Assembly: GCA_014529385.2 (NCBI GenBank)
Contig: CM043963.1
Location: 5,369,501 to 5,433,500 of the forward strand
Direction of reading: 5' to 3'
Origin: Adiantum capillus-veneris
Lineage: Eukaryota > Streptophyta > Polypodiopsida > Polypodiales > Pteridaceae
DNA: 64,000 nt
The notes beneath the pieces were generated by a model. It had not been told where the DNA came from, ran no database searches, and worked only from the letters and a program-made list of their open reading frames with translations. The translations under genes were made by a program, and so were the position numbers. Of this stretch, positions 13,407-23,739 are shown in pieces (the stretch's first letter is position 1; every line of letters begins with the position of its first letter).

Positions 13407-14069
13407 TTGAAAATATGCTTTTGGAATTGTAATGGATACCCATGGAATGTGGGGGTTGGCATTGATGAACTAACAAGCAAACCCGATGTTGTACTTCTTG
13501 TTGAAACTTGGGAGCATGATACACAAAGGATTAACGGCTTGGAGGATTACAATGTACATTCATTGATGTGGTCAAAGAGTCTCAAGCAACGAAGAGGACA
13601 AGGAGGGGTAGAATGTATGGTTAAGAAAGGATTGGAAGATTTTGTATCAATTGTGAAAGATGACAAGTACAAACGTTATGTATGGCTAAAAATTATGACA
13701 CCAAAAAGAGCACCCATTTTTGTAGCCGGTTGTTACATTCCTCATCATGCTTGCATGGATAGAGATCATCCATCTTATGATTGAGAAGAGGACATTGCTT
13801 ATTTCAAAGCTGAAGGCGATGTTATTGTATTTGGGGATATGAATGCTTGCACAAAAACATTGTAACATGATACTCAGCAATTTGATATGCCATACATTTC
13901 AAGGGAGTTGGAGGAAGTTCACTTGTATGATCGTACTTCAATGGATGAGAAAGATCCGGATCACTATGGAAAGTTACTTTTACACATGTGTAATAGCACG
14001 GGTATGCTCATTGCCAATGGTGTGGCCACGGTTCTCTCCTTTGAGGAGAATTCTATTGGATATTGTTGA
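13407..14069 (+). pseudogene. LINE ORF2 endonuclease domain, truncated before reverse transcriptase
   Basis: The frame opens MKICFWNCNG, the first motif of exonuclease-endonuclease-phosphatase (APE-like) endonucleases. VETWEH carries the metal-binding Glu, and GDMNA, past the first stop, corresponds to the GDFN motif. Stops at 13,782-13,784 (TGA) and 13,862-13,864 (TAA) break an otherwise continuous frame that runs to 14,069. A later segment, LLHMCNSTGMLIANG, fits the end of such domains. In intact LINEs a reverse transcriptase follows. Here the similarity ends at about 14,068 and no polymerase motif is seen downstream, so the copy is 3'-truncated or interrupted. It pairs with the ORF1 just upstream. 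Confidence 0.75.
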
Positions 14070-15108
14070 GAAAAGTGTGTATATAACATCTTTGTAAAGT
14101 ATAGAGCACAATCTGTGTTTTTCAATGGATGTCCAAAAACTTCCAAGTAGATTCTCTCTGTGTTTTTTGTGATTTCTTGTTGGTGTTGGAACTTCAATAC
14201 TTTCCACCCACCTTTCTTGATCTATGCATCTTCACATGGCTATATTTTCTTGATCATTTCCTTGGTCACTTATTTGTTGATATCTTTGAATTTCTTGTGG
14301 TTTGGGTTTTTTCATTTTGATAGTTGAAAAGTTGTGTGTGTCACTTGATGCTTCCACATACCATGTGCTAAAGCCTTCGTGCATTGAAAAGCATCAACAT
14401 CTTCTTGGTGTTGATCTATTGGGGCCGGTTGTGTGTCGCATGCCTAGTCTTGCTCAACCATGGTGTTTCAAAACTACAATTGTCAAATAGACAAATATTA
14501 AATATCTTGGCAAAACATTGATCCCTCTTTCACTCTTCACTTCAAAGTGTTTATCAACCATGACAAGACCACGTCAAACAAGAGAGATATCAAAATGCTT
14601 AAACAAAGTAAACAATACGATTATAGATAGTTTGTCCAATGAACATGATTATAGACATTTGGCATAAACACTTCATGTGTACAGTAGTCAACACAATTGG
14701 TTATAGATTATGAACCCAAATGAAAAATTGCTCTTATGTATAGTAGTCAACACAATTCATTATAATCAGATAGTCCAAATAAAAACCTAGATGAAAAATC
14801 ATTTACAACAAATGATGGTACAAGTGTTTAAGACAGATAAAAAGACAACGTAAGTTCAATGTTAGGATCTATCTTTAAATACTTTTTGAAAAACAACAAA
14901 ATATCTGAATCATCTCTTCTGGCCTCATGATCTCTTAACTTTATCCATGTGTCCACCTTTTGTTGAATGGCTTTGAGAGTCTTGTGGTCAGGGTGCTAAA
15001 AAATATACTCTCCTAGCTACATTCCAAAAATCCATCAACATTTCATACAAAAAACCTAACACATGTATATCACTGGCCATTGTGTAGTATAAATCCAAAC
15101 ACTGTGGA
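14070..15108. other. No gene seen; TGTTGA at the LINE break
   Basis: The LINE similarity ends in ATATTGTTGAGAAAAGTG. TGTTGA is a common first hexamer of copia LTRs, so an LTR insertion could have cut the LINE, but I found no matching LTR end, primer site or duplicate. The rest of the stretch is AT-rich and unassigned. Confidence 0.3.
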
Positions 15109-15987
15109 TCATAGATTGTTGGAGCAATCCATGGCCTCTTTGATGCCGATGCAAGGTTTATTTGCATGGGTGAAATCTAACATTACATTATATGGATGCA
15201 GATCGCAACGTTCAGCGTGAGTAGAATGAGCGTCCACGATACCGTCAGCATACAAAATGGCTGGCATGTGCTCCATAACTACTTTGAGACGTACATACTC
15301 TATCTCCGATGGTTGTTGATTTTTGGATAGAAATTTCTTCCAACCATAGATGAGTTTGTACATGCAATGTCAAAATACGCCTTGTGAGAACGATATGTGG
15401 TACATTAAGTCCCAATGAGCCCTCATTATAGCATGAAAAGAGAGTGATCCAAGGGCTTCTATAGTGAAACCAATGCATCTAACAATGGAGGGGTGCAATG
15501 TTTGCATGTCTTGATTTGTTTCAAATCTATCAAACATTGCTTATGTCCCTCCCTTACAACATTTACCTACGTAATTGATGTGCTCTAGAAAAAAGGATAT
15601 GCTCTTAATAATATATAAGTTGCACCAAACGAGCCTGTTCCAATCCTAGCACCTTCTATCAAGGCTGCATGGGGAATGCCAATCAAACCGCACACTTAGC
15701 ATTCAATGTTGTGTGCATGAATATTTCCATGTTGATGGCATCCAATCGGTTGTCGATGGTTCCATGTGTACCTTGCACCAACTTGACTCGCTTGGGCAAA
15801 GTGGATTTATCCTAAGGCTTTCACTTTTTTCATATTTACCTCCTGCTCCTCCCACTCTTTTTCCCATAGCTCTACTTTGGCCATATCTACCTCCTGCTCC
15901 TCCCACTCTTTGTCCCATAGCTCTACTTTGGCCATATTGCAAGTGAGAGGAATGTCTTCTTTCAAATTGTGGTGGTCTTCTTCTCAC
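15109..15987 (-). pseudogene. Unrecognised decayed coding-like region with 17-residue repeat
   Basis: Minus-strand open pieces at 15,987-15,703, 15,478-15,245 and 15,363-15,109 have coding-like composition and overlap in different frames, suggesting one frameshifted gene. The first holds two in-frame copies of a 17-residue unit, YGQSRAMG(Q/K)RVGGAGG(R/K). The last contains CDLHPYNVMLDF, which superficially recalls a kinase catalytic loop, but no other kinase motif (Gly loop, Lys, DFG) is present. I do not assign a function. A transposase or a plant gene fragment are both possible. Confidence 0.35.
15834..15935. repeat. 51-bp tandem duplication
   Basis: TCCTGCTCCTCCCACTCTTT starts at 15,841 and again at 15,892. 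The 51-bp period keeps the minus-strand frame, giving two 17-residue repeats. The copies differ at very few positions. Confidence 0.9.
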
Positions 15988-15989
15988 CG

Positions 15990-17419
15990 TCTACGACCTG
16001 TATTCTCCCAAATAGTGCTAATGAAATCTTGAATAAAATTTTTGCTCTCATTTATCTGCTAGATTCTGGTAGCTGCACACAATGAAATTGCCTATATACA
16101 CTCCTTGCGAATGGACCGCATGATGATTCTCCTTTGTTCAGACGTCATTTTTACATTGGTCAATTAAAAAATTGATTAAAATATAACTGCATATTGCATC
16201 TAGGTTTGGCACATGTTAGACTATCAAAATAGTAGATTAAAGACATGTAACACTTTAAAAAACTATCTCAAGCCATAAGACATTGATTCACATTTTGATT
16301 GCTAATTGACGATAATGCAAATCGAATACATTGACTATATGACTCAATCGTTCGAAACATACGGATTAAAAACCCTTAACACTTCAGACGACTATGATAA
16401 ACCATAAGACATTAGTTCACATTTTCATTGTTAACACTAGATATGTCCAAATTTGATGAAATATGACACAAACCATGACGATAATGATAATCAAATACAT
16501 TGACACAATCTTTCAAACCATACAACATAAAGACATGTAACATTTTGAAAAACTAGGTTACACTATAAGACATTAATCATATTTTGATTACTAGCACTAG
16601 TTCAATACAAATTTAATAACATATGGTACAAAGCTAAAGAAACCAATATGCAACTCTCTCCATAGTCATTTTTGACAGAAAATCTTCGAACGAATAGTTT
16701 GTGGTAGTTTATTTTTGAAAGGGATGTAAATCTTTCAAGACTGTCGATATTGTTTACTACAAGTTAATTAGTAGAATTTAATTTTACAAATTATTTACCA
16801 ATTTGAGATAAAATGTTTATTTTTTATCTTTTCATGAAAATTGCAAGAATTATACATATGTAGAGTGAGCTTTTTTTATTAATTCCATATGTAAGAAGTT
16901 TAATACAATTGAAGTTTAATTTTGTGATGAATTGATATCCAAAGTTCAATATGTTAAAAAAATAGCATTAAATGATGAACAAATATTAGTTTTTCAATAG
17001 AGTTTGTTAGCATAATAAAGGCAGTTGACAAATAATTCAACATAGATGCGTTATGATTTGATATAAGCTACTTTGACAAAAACAATCAACACGAACATTT
17101 ATAGACATTATGAAAATTTGTATACGATGTACTCTTCACGGACGTGTTACCGACCAAGTATTTTGTGTACATAATACTCAAACAAACACTCTATATACAA
17201 GAACATACAATTTATACAACGTTCATATGGCTGAGTCAACGATCTAAATGCCACATTTTATGCATAAACACATACTTCTAACAAACGCCACACATTAGCC
17301 GCATTACCAATCAAATGCAGTTCGAATCAAAAGATAGTTTAAATATGAGCTTTATATGACCGCATTACTGACCGATACCCATATGTTTCTTTTGCATAGG
17401 GAAGGAAAGTTGACTCACC
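15990..17419. other. AT-rich, no gene seen
   Basis: Recurring phrases such as CATAAGACATTRATTCA with CATTTTGATTGCTA (about 16,275, 16,410 and 16,570) suggest a degenerate repeat of about 150 bp. No coding sequence, RNA gene or terminal repeat is apparent. Confidence 0.4.
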
Positions 17420-17750
17420 ATAATGATACTAGTATCATCACCTTAACGACGTAGTACCCATACAATGACCCAATACTTATCACACAAGGACACTATATTC
17501 CTCATGTAACCGAGGTGACGTCCCCATGGTAACCATCATTCTGTAGAATAACTAACTCCCTACTATTGTCGTGAAATACGACATAAGGTACGTCACTTGT
17601 AAGACAAGGGAAACTAGAACATAAGAGTCCACCACCCAACCACCCACTATATAGCATAGCCCCTGGCCCTTTGCCCTAGTTGGACTCCCGTTCCACACTG
17701 CCTAGCCCGGCCCTGCCCTTGTCTAGTCCGGCCTTGCCGGTGTCCTGACA
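17420..17750 (-). mobile_element. Start of a 3' LTR of a gypsy chromovirus (distal end not found)
   Basis: On the minus strand the integrase frame is followed by the purine tract AAGGGGGGAGTAA (17,751-17,763) and then TGTCAGGACACCGG beginning at 17,750. A polypurine tract immediately before TG is the expected upstream border of a 3' LTR. The sequence then runs through a GC-rich segment and a TATATAG motif. I could not locate the far CA end or a second copy, so the lower boundary is arbitrary. Confidence 0.55.
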
Positions 17751-17753
17751 TTA

Positions 17754-18510
17754 CTCCCCCCTTAAAAAGAGTTTTCGTCCTCGAAAACAAAAGTGGGGAA
17801 CTTCTTCTTAAGAACACTAATGTTTCCCAAGTGGCACCTTCCTCAGGTCGGTCTTTCCACTTGATTAATGCTTGTTGACGTACGTGATGACGTGTACACA
17901 ACTCATGATAATCGAGAACATGTTCAAGTTCATGGGGTAAGGTAGGAGGTTCAATGAAATCAACCAAAACCTGTTGGTCAATGACATTGTCGTCCCCATG
18001 TAACCACTTACGTAAACGGCTTACATGAAACACCAGATGAATGCGAGAATGTGAAGGTAGTAATAATTTGTAGGCACGATCACCTACTCGCTTGAGTATT
18101 TTGAAAGGCCCACAATATCGGGGAGATAATTTAGGTGTTGGACCATTTTTCAGACTTTCTAAATGTTTCGGCACACGTAAAAATACTTCTTCCCCTTCTT
18201 TGAAGGTTACTTGCCGACGTTTCTCATCAAAGTACTTCTTATACCGATCCTGTGCTTGTCGGACATTCTAACGAGCAAGTTTCAGCATATCCAAGTGGTC
18301 TTGGAGAAAATCCTTAACCTGTTGGAGTTTTTCGGTTGCCAACCCCACCGTTAATGGTGACCTAGGTTGAAACCCGTACATAAGCATGAAAGGACTAAAA
18401 CCTGTTGTGACATGCTTAGCACTGTTGTAGGCAAACTCGAGAATAGGTAAGTATTCTTCCCAGTCTGACTGTTTTTTGCTGAAGTATGCTCTTAGCATAT
18501 CCTCTAACAA
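17754..18510 (-). pseudogene. Gypsy chromovirus integrase C-terminus plus chromodomain
   Basis: The frame from 18,510 reads through the end of the integrase catalytic core (WEEYLPILEFAYNSAKH, then TGFSPFMLMYG). A TAG stop near 18,270 follows, and the frame then continues through VFLRVPKHLES into the GPFKILKRVG and HLVFHVSRL motifs of the integrase C-terminal domain. The tail (ALIKWKDRPEEGATWE) is a chromodomain, which in chromoviruses targets integration to modified histones. Everything upstream (gag, protease, reverse transcriptase, RNase H, N-terminal integrase) is missing, so this is a dead 3' fragment. A polypurine tract and LTR start follow directly. It differs clearly from family A in the right half of the window. 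Confidence 0.88.
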
Positions 18511-18529
18511 GATAGGAACATAATATCTG

Positions 18530-21388
18530 AAAAGAGTTTCTTACACTTTACTTGTGTCTTAAATGGCCCACATATTTTTCATATTCTATTGTCTTCTAAT
18601 ATTATAATAAGTAGTATGCATCATATCCTCGGGGGATTCACTATTAATAATGGGGAGATGTCACCTGTGTGCATCCAAACTAGAGAAACCACTCTATGTA
18701 CGGTATCTTACATGCTAACCTACACCCCTATATACGAAAAATATATGGACATTCTCGCAATGAGCCATCCCCCCTCATACGGATTTCGTACGGAATGTAA
18801 TGACCCACTATTTTAAGTATACTAGTAACATGACAATTTTAGAAGCACATGCTTTTGCAAAAATACATGTTGAATTGCAAATGAACAGAAGTGTAGATTG
18901 TAGTGCTGAAAATTTCTTACCCTTCTTATAAAAAGGGAAAAATTTGAGTTCACATTTCATTTGCCATATTAGAAATTAGGCACTCTTCTTAGTGCGATTC
19001 CGGAAGATTTATCGTTTTTCATGATCTCACCATGAATTTTTTGTTCCACCATGAAGCTAATATAATTACAAGTTACAAGTATCTTGTAAATTGTAGACAA
19101 AGGGATATAGTGGCCAGCCATTAGGGAGTAGAATAAATAAATATACTTATCTGAAAACATTATTGTTGATAAAAACAATATATTTATGCTCGACTTAGGA
19201 GCTACTTTGGACTCATAAAAAGATTCAAAACTCAATAAACTAAAATAGAAAAAAGTAAACATTTTTAAAGCTTTAGTTAAACATGCACAACCTACACCAG
19301 GATTAAGAGCTAGTTAAATCTTTAAAGCTGCAATGTTTCCACATGAACAAGATTTTATGTAAAAAAATATAAAAGCCTCAAAACAAAGTTGTTCACTAAA
19401 TAACAAAACTCAAAGAAATTAAAACTTGGTAAATCAAAAAAAGTTGGTTCCACCTATCTTTTTTTGTTGTCGATGTCATACTACAAATTGTGAAACAGTG
19501 GACTTGATGCCCCAATAACACAAAAGGCAAGAAAACCAGGTCCTAATCCAAAGACAAAACCAAGTGATAAAATCATGAGACTTGCCAAAAGTTTTACATA
19601 ACTAATCCAGAGTGCATACAAAGTGCTACATAATGACTCCAAAGTCCAGTCCAAAAAGGACGAAGAAAAATTATGAGAGACATGGGACAAGAATGACTAT
19701 ACTATTAGAATTAGGGCAATCACAAAGCATTCTGTACTGGAAGCTAGCCATGTACATAGTTAAAAGTAGGTTGCATTGTGGAGCTATGCAATGCAACTAG
19801 TTTCTGTTAGCTATAGCTGAGTTGTTTAGAGTTATGCAATGAAACTAGTTTTTGCTATCTATAACCGAGATAAAACTGAAAAAATTCAAGAATCTATATT
19901 ACGGGTAAGATTAAAGAGAACAATCATGGAGAGAGAGCAAGGGACATAAGAATTTGCCCTTAAAAATAGAGTTGTTATAGGTGTGCGAGCAAGGAAAATG
20001 CATGCAAGGATGGACATTAAAGTCGTTAAACATCTACGAGTAAACTTTCCTAAATGATAACTTTCCATAAATAAGAGTTGCTACAAATCTCAAGAAAATA
20101 CACTCTTATGGGATGTGGTTGCTAGAGAGAGGAGATAGAACATGCAAGGAGGGAGAAGGGGGGGAGGGAGAGAGATTGGAGGTCGTAATCATTAAAGAAA
20201 GAGAGAGTTTCAACTTTTGAAGAAAGAGAAAAAAAGAGGACGTGAGCCAAAGAGAGAGAGACAAACATTCTCCAAAATGCACCTCTACTAGAGAGGGCTC
20301 AAAGAAGGGGATAAGTCTAAAGTGGGGAGAGGACCAGGATTCAGATCTTCAAGGTTAACCGTCTATCTTGAATGCACAGAGAAAAAAGGTTTGTCAAGTC
20401 CACCATGAGACCTACAATCAAAGGATTTGCATAGAGTTTTTCTTGTTCAAAGAGAATGCATATATCCCCCCCCCTCCCCAAAAACGGTTGCCCAAACCCA
20501 CAACCATTAAAGAAAGCCCATAAATGTACTCTTCTTTGGAGCACCCCCCAAGAGTATCGCCCAAGCATTTACTCAAATAGTGCCCCACAGATTGGCCACA
20601 ATTCGTATAAAATTATCGAACACAACTACTATCCATCATCGTAAAGTATTTCAAGCGACAAACCCCAAAGCAACGTACATCAGAGAACAGGAGCCAAGGT
20701 CCATCATTGGCAACATCTCACTGCAACCAAAACAAAATCGCTGATAGGAACGTTTTCAAGCCACTCACAACCCAAGGATGGCTTTGAGTCTCCCAATGCA
20801 AACCAAATAAAACTTTTGAGACTCAACTATTCCCAATCGGATTATAATCTCTTCTCAGAGTTTGGCCAAAGCAATCTCAACACGTCATTGCTAGATCGTA
20901 GACAATTTTAAGACAAGGTCAAGATTGTCTTCAAACTTGCAAACATAGCACTCGCAATCACTTTTTAAACAAAGCCAAATTTTGGATGATCATGTAAAAA
21001 TCCAAGCTAGATCTCTATACAATGTTCCTTCATCAAGGTGGTTCTTTCTCTCACACATAAAGAGCATGTTTCTTATTTGTGACTTCTGGTGCCATCAAAG
21101 GCCAAATAGGTTATGCATTCATGTTGAGAAGAGCCACAATTATCTCAAACGAAGGTAAATTTCAAATAAGATAACTCATTGTGTTGCCCAGTTGTGAGTG
21201 CAAATAGAGGCCTCACCTAAGGATGAGTTATTGCTCCTACTAATAATCAAACCAACCAGCTTATTCCATGACAATAGAATTTTAGAATCCAAAAGACACT
21301 TCTATGCTATGGTGGTGACAAAAGGCCTATCTTATATTGTTCATCCTCAGCACCTTCACAAGCAGGGCCACAAGAACTCTCATATGGT
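18530..21388. other. No gene seen; purine-rich patch
   Basis: No conserved coding motif was found. Sequence at about 20,110-20,280 is GA-rich and 20,467-20,478 is a short C run. A phrase AGTTATGCAATG(C/A)AACTAGTTT appears twice near 19,785-19,850. Open stretches here are short and without recognisable domains. Confidence 0.45.
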
Positions 21389-21635
21389 GCAAATCATGCC
21401 TCGTGAAGCTTCATCGGTGTGTTCGCCCACGATAGGGCCAGGATGAGGGTGTCATACATCCCGCAAATCAGACCTCTTGAAGCTTCATTAGTGTGTTCGC
21501 CACAATAGGGCCGGAATAAGGGTGACATACATCCTGCAAACAGGTGAAGTCCCACCTTATATTGTTCATCCTCATTGCGTTCACCACGGATGGTAGTCTC
21601 TTGCATCATGCAAATCAGGCCTCTTGAAGCTTCAT
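21389..21635. repeat. Degenerate tandem repeat, unit about 74 bp
   Basis: GCAAATC followed by GAAGCTTCAT and GTGTTCGCC begins at 21,389 and 21,463. Partial copies begin at about 21,535 and 21,608. The units diverge and the third is rearranged. Confidence 0.75.
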
Positions 21636-21955
21636 AGTCGCCATGTTCACCAATACAGCAATGAAAATTTTAAAAAATCATATTTTTGCAATACAAATTG
21701 TTGGTAATAGTGTGTAGGGACTAGTTGAACGCAATCATTTTTGCATTCCCTGTTGCGCGTTCACCCAGACAAGATGTTTTCACATTCAACAGTACACTCA
21801 TTCTTGCACATTCATAAAAATCTATTGGACATTCAGCAGAACCCTCAGTTTTGTGCATTCATGCCTCAGTAAATCAACTCAATTTGTGCATCCATCAAAC
21901 TTACTCTCTTGCCTTAACAAACTAACTCTCTTGCACATTTAGTTTTACGCTTTCA

Positions 21956-22056
<101 letters not shown>

Positions 22057-22420
22057 AGCTTATCATTGGTAGGGGGTAAATGCTTAGGTCAAATAGGGGG
22101 TGTGGCGTTATTCCTCAATACCCTATTGTCGGCAAGCAAGTGCACAGAAAGAGGGCTAAAGCATAGCTTGCAACCACGATGACCTTTGCTCTTCTTTCTT
22201 GGAGATATAGCCCACAATGCGCTTTCTTTGGAGGTCCTCTCGCCATGGTTTCTTCAGTGTTCGGACTGCGGAGGATGTATCCCTGCCCATCGGCTTTGCT
22301 TTTCCACCTTGCCGCCTTGGGCACACTCACCCCCACCAAACCTCGCCGAGTCAAAAGCATCATAAGGTCGCTTCCCACAGTCAAGCAACAGAACGACAAT
22401 GAATTATCAAATTTCTTATC

Positions 22421-22476
<56 letters not shown>
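22421..22476. repeat. Compound (TA)n(GA)n microsatellite
   Basis: A short TA run passes without a break into about 40 bp of GA. Confidence 0.95.
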
Positions 22477-22479
<3 letters not shown>

Positions 22480-22589
22480 AGGGAGGAACAATACTTTAGA
22501 TGTTTTGTTCAATTGTTAAAACTTACATCACAAAAGGTTAGTGGAAGGCAGTATCTACACATTCTCGTCACCCGATTGGCTTTATCAGA

Positions 22590-22800
22590 GCCTGTTTCGG
22601 AAACACTACAAGAACCTTCCTCCATATCATCAAGAAATACAAGTTGTACCTGTTGGCGTTTAGACATTCCACAAGTCCATGTCGCATCTCTTTAAAATAA
22701 TGCAAAAGTGGTCCTTTTACATTCCAAATGCCCTCTCCACATGCATTTTGGTATTCTCGGTTGAAAGCAAATGTGGCAAGATGCTTCGAGAGCTAGCGGG
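22590..22800 (-). pseudogene. PIF/Harbinger-like transposase remnant
   Basis: Read on the minus strand from about 22,790, one frame gives TKMHVERAFGM followed by a stop and then ILKRCDMDLWNV. This matches the pattern at the C-terminal end of PIF/Harbinger DDE nucleases: a basic residue, VERAFG, a short linker, then a hydrophobic segment that leads to a Cys/His-containing helix. The stop falls where the family normally has Leu-Lys. The upstream catalytic part is not visible, and a (GA)n array interrupts the sequence at 22,847. The call rests on one short motif, so it is tentative. Confidence 0.4.
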
Positions 22801-22846
22801 CCATATCCACCAAGCAAATGTTCATGGCTCTCCTGCCCAACAATTT

Positions 22847-22894
<48 letters not shown>
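22847..22894. repeat. (GA)n microsatellite
   Basis: About 48 bp of GA repeat with one AAG interruption. Confidence 0.95.
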
Positions 22895-22896
<2 letters not shown>

Positions 22897-23508
22897 CCCT
22901 CGCTGCTGGGAAAAAAACCCAAGTTTAGTACCATTTTCATTCAACTAACTTTTACTCAATATATCTTACTGGCTACAAGGCATTGATTTACTTTGACTTC
23001 ACTCAAATTTCTCACTTTTTAAAACCAACGGTGACGATTTTTAATCTCTATTTTGCGAGTACTTGCATGTTTTGATTTTGCTTTGTGGACGGAGCCTTGC
23101 GCCTTGCAAATCGTAAACGAAGGTTGAACTTCTGAAGCCGTAGTTGGAGACTTGGAGCGCAGGGGAGAGCTCAGAGGAGCGCAAGAGAGTCGAGTATTAT
23201 CGAGAGTCGAGTCTCGAGACTCTTACTCTTAGAGACTGAGTCTTGAGTTTGCTACAGGACCCATGTCCTTGAATCTTTTGACGCTCACTTAAGTTTGAGG
23301 CTTCAAGTTTCAACCTTTCATTAAAGTTCAGTGGCAGAGCAGCCTACAGTACATACATAAACTTGAAGGATATTGTTAAGGGCACCCTTCACACACGAAG
23401 GGAGATTTCCAAAATTGAACTTCACTTAAAACGGATTATTTTAAAACACCATCTCCGGAGGGTTACAAAGCCTCCACAAAGCCTTCAAATATGAGCCTTG
23501 AGATTTTG

Positions 23509-23510
<2 letters not shown>

Positions 23511-23571
<61 letters not shown>

Positions 23572-23585
23572 CGCTCGCTCTCGCT

Positions 23586-23648
<63 letters not shown>
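23511..23648. repeat. Long interrupted (CT)n array
   Basis: Two long CT runs are separated by CGCTCGCTCGCTCTCGCTCCC. The total is about 138 bp. Long frames on both strands here encode only dipeptide repeats. Confidence 0.97.
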
Positions 23649-23650
<2 letters not shown>

Positions 23651-23710
23651 GTGTGTCCCCATGGAAACAACCATTGTATTTAAGGTGGCTCATGTAGTTG
23701 TATGTTGTAG

Positions 23711-23732
23711 CCCCCCCCCCCCCCCCCCCCCC
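23711..23732. repeat. Poly-C run (22 bp)
   Basis: An uninterrupted C homopolymer. Together with the G run at 8,427 and the poly-C at 53,871 it is one of three long G/C homopolymers in the window. Confidence 0.95.
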
Positions 23733-23739
23733 TCCTGCG

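Noticed and set aside
15109-15363. CDLHPYNVMLDF as a protein kinase catalytic loop
   Set aside because: No Gly-rich loop, catalytic Lys or DFG motif was found nearby. One short resemblance is not enough.
22115-22499. Overlapping frames on both strands beside the (TA)n(GA)n repeat
   Set aside because: No domain is visible on either strand, and the plus-strand frame ends in microsatellite-encoded residues.
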